A stretch of 64,000 nucleotides of DNA from Lysobacterales bacterium 15-68-25 (GTDB lineage Bacteria; Pseudomonadota; Gammaproteobacteria; Xanthomonadales; Rhodanobacteraceae), in the NCBI GenBank assembly GCA_002279065.1, contig NCKB01000012.1, positions 62,001 through 126,000 of the forward strand. The letters are read 5' to 3'. The translations under genes and the position numbers were made by a program. The notes under the pieces were generated by a model. The model ran no database searches and was not told where the DNA came from. It was given only the letters and a program-made list of their open reading frames with translations. Numbering within the stretch: the stretch's first letter is position 1; each line of letters opens with the position of its first letter. Shown piece by piece: positions 42,071-50,435 of the stretch.

Positions 42071-43873
42071 ATGGCGGTAAGCCCCCCGATGATGCACGCG
42101 CCGAGTGGCGGGCCGCGATTTGCCTGGCGGCGATGCATGGGTATGTGCGGCCTGGCCATGGCGGCGCTTTTCCACGGTGGATGGGCCAGGGCGGCCGCGC
42201 CGGCCGGCAACAACGCGACCGCGCTGCTCGCGCAGGCCGATGCCGTCAAGACCACCGACCGCCCCCGCTTTCTGCAGTTGCTGCAGCAACTGCATCGGCC
42301 GGACACGGTGCTGTCGCCCGACGAACGATGGCGCCTGCGTTACCTGGACGGGTGGGAAGGATCGTTCACCGGCGACTACGCCACGGCCGAACCGCTGCTG
42401 CGCGATGTCGCCGACCACGCCCCCGACACCGACCTGCAAAGCCTGGCCGCCGGCACCCTGCTCAACATCCTGGCCATCAGCCACCACTACGAGGAAGCGT
42501 TCGAGCGCGCCGACCAGCTGACTGCGAACATCCCGCGCATCCGGGACCGCAGGGTGGCGTACAAGGCGCTGTCGCAGCTGTCGCAGCTGATGGCCTCGGC
42601 CGGCCAGTCGGAACCGGCGAGGAGCTACGCGCTGGAGATGATGCAGTACGCCGAGCCGGGCCAGTCGATGTGTCGCCCCTACGTCTACCTGTTCGGCGCA
42701 AAGGTGGCCGACGATACCCTCCCGCCGACCGACCCGATCTTCCACCAGGCCGTCGATGCCTGCACCGCCGCCAAGGAGCCGATGTTCGCCGACACCGTGC
42801 AGCTGGACCTTGCACGGCGCCTGGCGGAAACCGGCGATCCGAAGGCGGCCCTCGCCCTGCTCAAGCGCATCGAACCGACGGTCAATGCGCAGGGCTTCCA
42901 GGTGCACGTCTACGTACTGCGCAGCACGTTCGGCTATGCCTACTGGGTGAGCGGCCATGCGGCGGAGGCGAAGCACTGGGCACAGGCGGCGCTGGCCATG
43001 GACCCCAAGGGCAACTTCGACGGACTGTCGGAGCATGTGTACCGGGTGTTGTACGAAGTGGCCCGCAAGGCCGGGGACTACCGCACCGCGTTGGACTACT
43101 ACCGGCACTACCGGGATGTGAAGGCGCGCTCGGTCAGCGACGCGCAGGCCATGGCACTGGCCTACCACACCGTGCAGCAGCAGCTCTCGCTCCACAAGCT
43201 GCAGTTGGAAGAGCTGAGCAAGCACAACGGCATGTTGGAGTTGCAGCAGGCGCTGGATCGCAAGGAGATGGAGGCGAGCCGGCTGTATCTCATGCTGTTG
43301 CTCACCGTGCTGCTCTCCGTGGCCTTCTGGCTGGTGCGTACCAAGCGGTCGCAGCTGCGGTTCCAGAAGCTGGCGCGTTCCGATGGCCTCACCGGCATCC
43401 TCAATCACCAGCACTTCGTCAGCGAGGCTTGGAGTGCCTTGCGCCATGCCGAAAAAACCTCGCGCGACGCGTGCCTGGCGCTGATCGACCTGGACCACTT
43501 CAAGCAGATCAACGACACCTACGGCCACGCGACCGGCGATGCGGTGCTGGTCAGGACCGTGAAGCTGTGCCTGGCGCACCTGCGTCCCATCGATGTGTTC
43601 GGCCGCCTGGGTGGCGAGGAATTCGGCTTGGTGCTGCCGGACTGCTCGGTGGAACAGGGCGTCGAGATCCTCGATCGCATCCGCCTGGCCCTCGCCGACC
43701 TGGCGATCGATGAAAGCCACCCCGATCTCGGGATCTCGGCCAGCTTCGGCGTGGCCTCGACCGGGGCCAGCGGCTATGAGCTGTCCAAGCTGATGGCCGA
43801 TGCCGACGCGGCGCTCTATCGCGCCAAGCGTGGCGGACGCAACCGGGTAGAGACCGTGACCGAGCCCGGATAG
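42071..43873 (+). CDS. Membrane-bound diguanylate cyclase with periplasmic TPR domain
   Basis: A 600-residue GGDEF protein. After a signal or first membrane segment (about 25-45), a periplasmic region of TPR-like helices (about 50-390) ends in a transmembrane helix (LYLMLLLTVLLSVAFWLV, about 400-418). The cytoplasmic GGDEF domain follows, with the active GGEEF at 514-518 and the inhibitory I-site RPID at 505-508. It should make cyclic di-GMP from two GTP, with product feedback, in response to a periplasmic signal. The start is uncertain: ATG 42071 is used; ATGs at 41939, 42137 and 42143 are in frame. The layout recalls the YfiN-less TPR-GGDEF proteins of xanthomonads. Confidence 0.85.
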   Translation: MAVSPPMMHAPSGGPRFAWRRCMGMCGLAMAALFHGGWARAAAPAGNNATALLAQADAVKTTDRPRFLQLLQQLHRPDTVLSPDERWRLRYLDGWEGSFTGDYATAEPLLRDVADHAPDTDLQSLAAGTLLNILAISHHYEEAFERADQLTANIPRIRDRRVAYKALSQLSQLMASAGQSEPARSYALEMMQYAEPGQSMCRPYVYLFGAKVADDTLPPTDPIFHQAVDACTAAKEPMFADTVQLDLARRLAETGDPKAALALLKRIEPTVNAQGFQVHVYVLRSTFGYAYWVSGHAAEAKHWAQAALAMDPKGNFDGLSEHVYRVLYEVARKAGDYRTALDYYRHYRDVKARSVSDAQAMALAYHTVQQQLSLHKLQLEELSKHNGMLELQQALDRKEMEASRLYLMLLLTVLLSVAFWLVRTKRSQLRFQKLARSDGLTGILNHQHFVSEAWSALRHAEKTSRDACLALIDLDHFKQINDTYGHATGDAVLVRTVKLCLAHLRPIDVFGRLGGEEFGLVLPDCSVEQGVEILDRIRLALADLAIDESHPDLGISASFGVASTGASGYELSKLMADADAALYRAKRGGRNRVETVTEPG

Positions 43874-43944
43874 AAGACGGGGAGACGGATGCGGCACTGG
43901 CAGACTATGCTGATCGCCTCCCGCCCCACCCCCCACGAATATCC

Positions 43945-45510
43945 ATGCAAGACCGCCGCACCATGGATGGCCCGGCAAGCCACCTGCCGCCTGCCGCAAC
44001 GGCCCACGGCAGCAACGCCGCCAGCACACTCGAGCCTGAGGCACTGTTGCGCGCAGGGCGTCCGCAGCTGGCACTCGAGGCAATGGCCCGGTTGCCGCAG
44101 ACCTCGGTGGAGGCCTCGCCCACGTTGCTGTGCATGCGCGGACAGGCGCAGCTGGACCTGGGTCATGCCGGTGCCGCGGTCGACGATTTTTCCGCTGCCG
44201 AACGGCTCGCGCCCGACGACCACCGCGCTGCCCTCGGACTCGCGATGGCCCTGGGTGAGTCTGGGCGCCCCGATGAAGCCGTCGCCGCCGCACGCCGCGC
44301 CATCTCGCTTGGAAACGATGGAATCATCGCGCGCTACGTGCTCGGGCGTGGCCTGCTCGATGCGGGTGCTCAGGAAGAGGCGCAGCAGACCTGGGCGTCG
44401 CTACTCGAATCACATCCGACGCATGGCCCCACGCTGGAGAGCCTGAGCGGCCTGCTGTGGATGCGCCATGGCGACGTGGCTGCGGCCCGGCAACCGCTCG
44501 AGCGGGCCATGCAGCTCGCCCCGGGGCAGCCGGCCATCGTGATCCAGCTGGCCCAGTTGCTCGACAGCGCGGGCGAGTCCACGCAGGCGATGCAGACGCT
44601 CGAATCGGCACTGGCACGCATGCCGGGGCACCCGGACCTGCATGCTGCCGCGGCCCGTGTCGCGCTGCCTCACGACGCGAACCGCGCGCTCGATCATGCC
44701 CGCCTCGCGGTCCAGGCCAGCCGGGGGCGGCGCAGTGCCGTGGCGACCTACGCCGATGCGCTGCTGGCCGCAGGCCGCGTGGCGGATGCCGCCGAGGTGG
44801 CAGCGCGCCTGCACCAGGCCGATCCCGGCGACAGTCATGCGCTGGCCCTGCTGAGCAGCACCGGCCGGTTGCTTGGCGATCCCGGCCACTATGCGCTGGT
44901 CGACTACGCGCGGCGCGTCTCGGCCGAGCCCATTGGCGTGCCGGATGGCTGGAGCGATCTGACCCACTATCTCGACGACCTCGGCCGCGAGCTGGCGGCG
45001 CTGCATCGCTGGCAGGCCCACCCTCTGGACCAGAGCCTGCTCGGCGGCAGCCAGATCGCGCTGCGTCCGGCGCAGGCCAGCGGCCCGGCACTGCGCGCAT
45101 TCCCGCAGACGATCGACGGCCCGATCCGGCGCCATCTCGCCCGGCTGGCCGGGATCCCCGACCCGACCGGCCGCGTCGCCACGACAGGCTACCGTTTCAG
45201 CGGCATGTGGTCGGTGCGCCTGCGACCGGGTGGCCACCACCGCAACCACTTCCACGGCCAGGGCTGGATCTCCTCGGCGTGCTACATCCAGCTACCGTCC
45301 GGCATGGACGCGCCGGGTGGCGAGGGCTGGCTCGGCTTCGGCCAGCCCGGCGTGCCCACCTCGCCCGCGCTGGCGCACGAGTACCTGGTACGCCCGCAAC
45401 CCGGCCTGCTGGTGCTGTTTCCATCGTGGATGTGGCACGGCACGCTGCCGTTCCGCGGCGAGCCGAAGGACAGCCGCCTGACCATCGCGTTCGACCTGCT
45501 GCCAAGCTGA
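43945..45510 (+). CDS. TPR protein with C-terminal 2OG-Fe(II) oxygenase domain
   Basis: A 521-residue protein. Residues about 30-320 form tetratricopeptide repeats. The C-terminal 200 residues match the putative 2OG-Fe(II) oxygenase family (PF13759 type): iron ligands His435 and/or His437 (NHFHGQGWIS), His498 (WMWHGTLPF) and the 2-oxoglutarate-binding Arg511 (SRLTIAF). Such proteins are thought to hydroxylate peptides or small molecules; the substrate is unknown. It is 71 nt after the diguanylate cyclase gene on the same strand, possibly co-transcribed. ATG 43945 is the best start; ATG 43963 is an alternative. Confidence 0.82.
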   Translation: MQDRRTMDGPASHLPPAATAHGSNAASTLEPEALLRAGRPQLALEAMARLPQTSVEASPTLLCMRGQAQLDLGHAGAAVDDFSAAERLAPDDHRAALGLAMALGESGRPDEAVAAARRAISLGNDGIIARYVLGRGLLDAGAQEEAQQTWASLLESHPTHGPTLESLSGLLWMRHGDVAAARQPLERAMQLAPGQPAIVIQLAQLLDSAGESTQAMQTLESALARMPGHPDLHAAAARVALPHDANRALDHARLAVQASRGRRSAVATYADALLAAGRVADAAEVAARLHQADPGDSHALALLSSTGRLLGDPGHYALVDYARRVSAEPIGVPDGWSDLTHYLDDLGRELAALHRWQAHPLDQSLLGGSQIALRPAQASGPALRAFPQTIDGPIRRHLARLAGIPDPTGRVATTGYRFSGMWSVRLRPGGHHRNHFHGQGWISSACYIQLPSGMDAPGGEGWLGFGQPGVPTSPALAHEYLVRPQPGLLVLFPSWMWHGTLPFRGEPKDSRLTIAFDLLPS

Positions 45511-45678
45511 TCCCGCACGGGCACCGCATGCGCCGGCGACTTGCCGGCGCGGACCATGCTTCCCACTCTCGCGAGAGCGCCTCTTGCCCGACACCACCCC
45601 GCTTTGCGGCGGTGCGTAATGGGCCGCCCGCCGCGCGCCGCTATCATGGCGGTTTTCCTTTGTACGGCAGGCTTGTCC

Positions 45679-47286
45679 ATGAGCGTGATCGCCTCGCAGA
45701 TCGACCCCCGGTCGCCCGAGTTCCAGGCCAACGCGGCGCAGCTGCGCGCGGCGGTGGACGACCTGCACCGGGAGCTGGAGAAGGCGGCCGAGGGCGGCGG
45801 CGAAAAGGCGCGCGACAAGCACACCGCCCGCGGCAAGCTGCTGCCGCGCGAGCGCATCCGCGCCCTGCTCGATCCGGGCTCGCCGTTCCTGGAGCTCTCC
45901 GCGCTGGCCGCGCACGGCATGTACGACGACGCCGCGCCTGCGGCCGGGCTGATCACCGGCATTGGCCGGGTCAACGGCATCGAGGTCGTGGTGGTGGCCA
46001 ACGATGCCACCGTGAAGGGCGGCACCTACTTCCCGATGACGGTGAAGAAGCACCTGCGCGCGCAGGAAGTGGCGCTGGAAAACCGCCTGCCCTGCGTCTA
46101 CCTGGTCGATTCCGGCGGCGCCTTCCTGCCGCTGCAGGACGAGGTGTTTCCGGACAAGGAGCACTTCGGCCGGATCTTCTACAACCAGGCGCGGATGTCC
46201 TCGCTGGGCATCCCGCAGATAGCCGTGGTGATGGGCTCGTGCACCGCCGGTGGCGCCTATGTGCCGGCGATGAGCGACGAGACGGTGATCGTGCGCGAGC
46301 AGGGTACGATCTTCCTCGGCGGCCCGCCGCTGGTGAAGGCCGCCACCGGCGAGGTGGTGGACGCCGAGACGCTGGGTGGCGCGGACGTCCATACGTCCAT
46401 CTCCGGTGTGGCCGACCACTACGCCGAGAACGACGCCCACGCGCTCAGCATCGCCCGCGACATCGTCGCCAGCCTCAATCGGAAAAAGGACATGCCGCTG
46501 GCGCTGCGCGCGCCGGTGGTGCCGAAGTACCCGGCCGAGGAGCTGTACGGCGTGATCCCGCAGGACACGCGCCGCCCGTTCGACATCCGCGAGGTGATCG
46601 CGCGCATCGTCGACGGCTCGGAGTTCCACGAGTTCAAGGCGCGCTACGGCAAGACGCTGGTGTGCGGCTTCGCGCACATCCACGGCTATCCGGTGGGCAT
46701 CGTCGCCAACAACGGCATCCTGTTCGCCGAAAGCGCGCTCAAGGGCGCGCATTTCATCGAGCTGTGCAACCAGCGCAACGTGCCGCTGGTGTTCCTGCAG
46801 AACATCACCGGCTTCATGGTCGGCAAGAAGTACGAGCAGGCGGGCATCGCCAAGGACGGGGCCAAGATGGTCACCGCCGTGGCCTGCTCGCATGTGCCGA
46901 AGTTCACCGTGGTGATCGGCGGCAGCTTCGGCGCCGGCAACTACGCCATGTGCGGCCGCGCCTACGGCGCGCGCTTCCTGTGGATGTGGCCGAACGCGCG
47001 CATCTCGGTGATGGGCGGCGAGCAGGCCGCCAGCGTGCTGGCCACGGTGAAGCGCGATGGTATCGAGGCGGCCGGCAAGAGCTGGAGCGCGGAAGAGGAA
47101 GACGCGTTCAAGGCGCCGATCCGCGAGCAGTACGAACGCCAGGGCCACCCCTACTACGCCAGCGCCCGCCTGTGGGACGACGGCATCATCGACCCCACCG
47201 ACACCCGCCGCGTGCTGGGCCTGGCGATCTCCGCCTCGATGAACGCGCCGATCGAGCCGCAGCGCTACGGCGTGTTCCGCATGTGA
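45679..47286 (+). CDS. liuB: Methylcrotonyl-CoA carboxylase beta subunit
   Basis: Carboxyltransferase subunit of 3-methylcrotonyl-CoA carboxylase (leucine degradation, biotin-dependent formation of 3-methylglutaconyl-CoA). The 535 residues match the family length. The oxyanion-hole glycine regions [17 protein letters not shown] and [18 protein letters not shown], and the [12 protein letters not shown] block, identify MCC beta rather than propionyl-CoA carboxylase. ATG 45679 starts the conserved [15 protein letters not shown]. It is far from its partner alpha subunit at 57032 and from isovaleryl-CoA dehydrogenase at 9687, though in classical order and on the same strand. Confidence 0.93.
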   Translation: MSVIASQIDPRSPEFQANAAQLRAAVDDLHRELEKAAEGGGEKARDKHTARGKLLPRERIRALLDPGSPFLELSALAAHGMYDDAAPAAGLITGIGRVNGIEVVVVANDATVKGGTYFPMTVKKHLRAQEVALENRLPCVYLVDSGGAFLPLQDEVFPDKEHFGRIFYNQARMSSLGIPQIAVVMGSCTAGGAYVPAMSDETVIVREQGTIFLGGPPLVKAATGEVVDAETLGGADVHTSISGVADHYAENDAHALSIARDIVASLNRKKDMPLALRAPVVPKYPAEELYGVIPQDTRRPFDIREVIARIVDGSEFHEFKARYGKTLVCGFAHIHGYPVGIVANNGILFAESALKGAHFIELCNQRNVPLVFLQNITGFMVGKKYEQAGIAKDGAKMVTAVACSHVPKFTVVIGGSFGAGNYAMCGRAYGARFLWMWPNARISVMGGEQAASVLATVKRDGIEAAGKSWSAEEEDAFKAPIREQYERQGHPYYASARLWDDGIIDPTDTRRVLGLAISASMNAPIEPQRYGVFRM

Positions 47287-47293
47287 CGGCCCG

Positions 47294-47326
47294 ACGGCCC
47301 CGGGGGGAACACGCCCGCGGGGCCGT
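47294..47326. terminator. Candidate hairpin between convergent genes
   Basis: ACGGCCCCG (47294-47302) pairs with CGGGGCCGT (47318-47326) around a 15-base loop, between MCC beta and the convergent gene at 47363. There is no T tract, so function as a terminator is uncertain. Confidence 0.4.
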
Positions 47327-47362
47327 GTCAGCGGGCGGCGGTGTCGACCGCGCGCCGCCGCC

Positions 47363-48106
47363 TCAGAAGAACTCGTATTCGAGCTGGGCCACCCAGGTGC
47401 GCCGGGGCGCCGCGGCGTTGATGCCGAGCAGCACGCCGAACCGGTACTCCACGTTGCCGCGACTGTTCGGCACGTGCCACTCGCCGGCGACGATCGGGCC
47501 GGCCTGGTAGGCATGGTCGTCCGGCCGGCCGTAGGCCTCGATGCCGGGACGGAAAGCGGACGTCACCGCATAGGTGCCGGCATAGCTGTAGCGGAACTCG
47601 GTCTTGTGCGATGCGCCGCCGCCGACCTCGCGCTCCCAGATCAGGTTGATCCGGTGGTCGAAGCGGCCGACGGTCTTCTCGATCAGCGGCCCGAACTCGA
47701 ACTCCCCGGGACCGCCGCCTTTCGGATGGCCATAGGACGCGAGCAGGCCAAAGTCGGCCCAGTACTGGCCCGGCTCGGTCAGCTGGAAGGTGTTCTCGAA
47801 CTCGTAGCCGACCAGCTTGCCGCCGGCGCCCGGCTCGCGCTCGTACTCGGCCAGGTACAGCTCGGACTTCCACCAGCCGTTGAAGGCGTGGGCGACGGAC
47901 AACTCGGCGGCGCGCTCGCCGTCGTATTCGCCGCGACCGTCGGCAACGTTGAAGCCGCGCAGCTCGATTTCGCTCTGCGTGGCGATGACGTGCGGCGAGT
48001 ACACGATGAAGTCGTCGGCCCGGGCACGCCCGGCCACCGCCAGCGACGCGGCGGCCGCGAGCAGCACGCCCGCGCAGCGGGAGCTTTGGAGGAAGGAAGA
48101 GGTCAT
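47363..48106 (-). CDS. Exported beta-barrel-like protein of the FTR1 locus
   Basis: A 247-residue protein with signal peptide (cleavage near GRARA, residue 31). The mature part alternates polar and aromatic residues in beta-strand fashion (GEYDGERAAELSVAHAFNGWWKSELYLAEYE) and ends in EYEFF with terminal Phe, suggesting an outer-membrane barrel of about 10-12 strands. The family is unrecognised. It lies 82 nt after the FTR1 permease on the same strand, so it may assist iron passage across the outer membrane; this is inference. AAGGA precedes ATG 48106. Confidence 0.75.
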   Translation of the reverse strand: MTSSFLQSSRCAGVLLAAAASLAVAGRARADDFIVYSPHVIATQSEIELRGFNVADGRGEYDGERAAELSVAHAFNGWWKSELYLAEYEREPGAGGKLVGYEFENTFQLTEPGQYWADFGLLASYGHPKGGGPGEFEFGPLIEKTVGRFDHRINLIWEREVGGGASHKTEFRYSYAGTYAVTSAFRPGIEAYGRPDDHAYQAGPIVAGEWHVPNSRGNVEYRFGVLLGINAAAPRRTWVAQLEYEFF

Positions 48107-48188
48107 GGTCGGGATCCTTGGAACGGGGACTCGGGGCGCACGCTGCCACCCCGCGGCAAGGGCCGCGGGACGCGTCGCGCGCGGAAGA

Positions 48189-49046
48189 TCAGGGCCGGGC
48201 CGGTGCCGCGCCGCGGGTGGACGCCGCATCCGTGCGCGCGGGGGCGACCGGTCGGGCCGCCCAGCGCATGCCGCCCAGCAGCACCAGCAGGGTGATGGCG
48301 TAGAACACGAGCTGGATACCGGCCGGCGAGGCGTCGTAGCCCACCAGCACGCCCAGCGTCTTGCCGGCCAGCGAGCCGTTGGAAAGCAGCCAGGAGGTGT
48401 CCCACAACTGCTCGCCCAGCGCCGGCAGGCGATTGGCCTGCAGCAGGAAGCGCGCCGCACCGGACGCCAGCCCGGCCGCCAGCAGCACCAGCATCGCGTT
48501 GGTGGCGCTGAAGAAGTGCCTGAGCGGAATCCGCAGCAGGCCGAAGTACAGCGCGAACCCCAGCAGCACGCCGCCGCCCACGCCGAGCGCGATGCCGCCC
48601 GCCAGGCCGGCGGCGCCGATGCCGCCCATCGCCATCGAATAGAGGAACAGCACCACCTCGGAGCCTTCGCGCAGCACCGCCAGCGCGATCACCGCCAGCA
48701 ACAGGGTGAGCGAACTGGAGCCGGCCTTCACCGCCTGCCCCACCGCCCCCATGTGCTGGGCCAGCTCGCGCGCATGGCGCGACATCCACACCACGTGCCA
48801 GCCGATCATCACCACCGCGGCGAGCGGCACGCCGGCGTTGAACAACTCCTGGCCCGAGCCACTGGCGAGGTCGGCGATGGCCCCGGCCCCCAGCGCCACC
48901 AGGATCGCGCCCAGCAGCCCCAGGGCGATGCCGCCGGCCACGTAGAACCCGCGACCGCGCACCCCGCGGGTGGCCGCGCAGACGATGGAGACGATCAGTG
49001 CCGCTTCGAGCACCTCGCGGAAGACCAGCAGTGCTACGCCGGGCAT
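48189..49046 (-). CDS. FTR1-family high-affinity iron permease
   Basis: A 285-residue inner-membrane iron permease with seven hydrophobic helices. The two iron-binding REXXE motifs are REVLE (10-14) and REGSE (126-130). It imports iron together with a periplasmic cupredoxin or P19-type partner; here the cupredoxin gene ends four bases upstream. Unlike EfeUOB or FtrABCD, no DyP peroxidase, P19 or polyferredoxin gene follows; instead there is a barrel-like exported protein. Expression is probably under Fur via the site at 49410. Confidence 0.9.
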   Translation of the reverse strand: MPGVALLVFREVLEAALIVSIVCAATRGVRGRGFYVAGGIALGLLGAILVALGAGAIADLASGSGQELFNAGVPLAAVVMIGWHVVWMSRHARELAQHMGAVGQAVKAGSSSLTLLLAVIALAVLREGSEVVLFLYSMAMGGIGAAGLAGGIALGVGGGVLLGFALYFGLLRIPLRHFFSATNAMLVLLAAGLASGAARFLLQANRLPALGEQLWDTSWLLSNGSLAGKTLGVLVGYDASPAGIQLVFYAITLLVLLGGMRWAARPVAPARTDAASTRGAAPARP

Positions 49047-49050
49047 GGCA

Positions 49051-49377
49051 TCACTCCGCGATCAGCCGGCCCTGGGCCGTGTCCGGGTGGAAGTCGCCGA
49101 AGAACTTGTAGCTGCCGGGCTTGAGCGGGCCGACGTAGACGCTGGCCGTGCCGTTCGGCAGCACGATCTTCTCGCGGTTGAACTCGGTGCTTTCGAATTC
49201 CTCCGGCGCCGCGTCGCGGTTCTCCACCACCAGCTTGAACTTCACGCCCGCCGGCACTTTCAGCTCGGCCGGCTGGAAGGCGTGGTCCTGGATCGCGAGA
49301 TGGAACTCGGGGACGTCGGTGGCGCGCGCGGCAAAGCTCGCGAGCAGCAGGGTGGCGACGATGGCGAAGCGGTTCAC
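49051..49377 (-). CDS. Periplasmic cupredoxin-domain protein, iron-uptake partner
   Basis: A 108-residue exported protein: signal peptide (VNRFAIVATLLLASFAARA) followed by one cupredoxin fold of about 88 residues (EFHLAIQDHAFQPAELKVPAG ... SYKFFGDFHPDTAQG). It resembles the Cup domain of EfeO and FtrB. The usual blue-copper Cys is missing, as in EfeO-type domains; the FHPD His remains. GTG 49377 is preferred because it gives a proper signal peptide and lies downstream of the Fur-box promoter; GTG 49407 is an alternative. Four bases from the FTR1 gene, hence same operon. Confidence 0.8.
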   Translation of the reverse strand: MNRFAIVATLLLASFAARATDVPEFHLAIQDHAFQPAELKVPAGVKFKLVVENRDAAPEEFESTEFNREKIVLPNGTASVYVGPLKPGSYKFFGDFHPDTAQGRLIAE

Positions 49378-49409
49378 GTGCAGGTTCCACGGCAGGAAAT
49401 TGCGCACAT

Positions 49410-49428
49410 GATAATTGTTCTCATTATC
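49410..49428 (-). promoter_or_regulatory. Fur box of the cupredoxin-FTR1 operon
   Basis: On the minus strand GATAATGAGAACAATTATC matches the 19-bp Fur consensus at 16 positions and sits 32 nt upstream of the preferred cupredoxin start. Iron-replete repression of the operon is therefore expected. Confidence 0.8.
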
Positions 49429-49479
49429 TGTCGCAACAAACCGCCTTGGCCGATCGGGCGCTCCTGGCCGCGGCCCCAA

Positions 49480-50079
49480 CTACCGGGAGGCAAGGCGGGC
49501 GACAAGCGCCGCCTTCACGGCAGGCCACTCCTCCCGCAGGACGCTGTAGAAGGCCGTGTCGCGCGGGTGTCCGCTGGGCTCGATCTTGTCCTTGCGCATC
49601 ACGCCCTCGAACACCGCGCCGATCTTCTCCAGCGCGCGGCGCGACCGCCCATTGTCCGACTTGGCCCGGAACTGGACCCGATTGACCTCGAGCACCTCGA
49701 AGCAATGCTCGAGCAGCAGGAGTTTGCACTCGATGTTGACACCGCTGCTCCAGTAGGCGCTGGCGATCCAGGTGACGCCGATTTCCACCTTTCTGTCCTG
49801 CGGGTGGATGTCGAGCAGCCGCGTGGTGCCGATCACCGGACCGCCACCGCTCAGGCGCACCAGGAACGGGTAAGCCTTGCCGAGGCCCCGGTCGTGCAGG
49901 GCGGCCTTGAAGTTCGGATAGAAGATGGCGGGATCGGAATAGTCCACCGATGTCAGCCGCCACATGGCGCGGTCGCGGGCGACCTCGAAGAGCGCGTCGA
50001 GGGTGTCCTCTTCCAGAGGGTGCAGCTCGATCATGCGACCGGTGAGGGTCAGGGGATGTTTCAGCCAGGACGTGGCCAA
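49480..50079 (-). CDS. RimJ/RimL-type GNAT N-acetyltransferase
   Basis: A 199-residue GNAT enzyme of the ribosomal-protein/small-molecule acetyltransferase group. The GRMIELHPLEEDTLDALFEVA start, IGTTRLLDIHPQDRKVEIGVTWIASAYWSSGVN core (acetyl-CoA region) and NRVQFRAKSDNGRSRRALEKIGAVFEG end are typical. The acceptor is unknown. A TTG start at 50079 is preferred since GGAAGG lies six bases before it; ATG 50034 is the next candidate and would shorten it by 15 residues. Monocistronic, divergent from hscC. Confidence 0.83.
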   Translation of the reverse strand: MATSWLKHPLTLTGRMIELHPLEEDTLDALFEVARDRAMWRLTSVDYSDPAIFYPNFKAALHDRGLGKAYPFLVRLSGGGPVIGTTRLLDIHPQDRKVEIGVTWIASAYWSSGVNIECKLLLLEHCFEVLEVNRVQFRAKSDNGRSRRALEKIGAVFEGVMRKDKIEPSGHPRDTAFYSVLREEWPAVKAALVARLASR

Positions 50080-50435
50080 GGTGCGCCTTCCATTGCTCGT
50101 GTCGGGGAAAGAAACCGCGCCGTATGAAACACCGGAACGCTGGCTTTTCGGAGGCACCGGAGGGGCCGCCCGCAGTCCTGCAACCGGGATGCCCGGGAGG
50201 TGACGGGGGCATCATCGGAGCACCGGACGCGGAAGGCCTCCACTACACCATCGACGCATGACTGTGGGACGATGGCGGCCTCGATCCGGTCCTTACCCAC
50301 CGGGTGCCGGGCCCGGCGATTTCCGCCCAGCCCGACGCACCGATCGAACCGCTGCGCCTCGGCGCGTTCCGCATGCAATCACCGGGTGGCCCGGCCGCCC
50401 GACCAGGACACGGTCGCAAGGGGGACCGTCACGGA
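50080..50435. other. Divergent intergenic region between GNAT gene and hscC
   Basis: About 355 bases without a credible gene; small open frames here lack coding features. It must hold the promoters of both divergent genes. AAGGGGG near 50418 could serve hscC translation. No palindrome or strong promoter stood out. Confidence 0.5.

Noticed and set aside
44457..47510. Plus-strand open frame of about 1017 codons crossing the TPR-oxygenase and MCC beta genes
   Set aside because: Overlaps two well supported genes in another frame and has random Arg/Pro/Gly-rich content.
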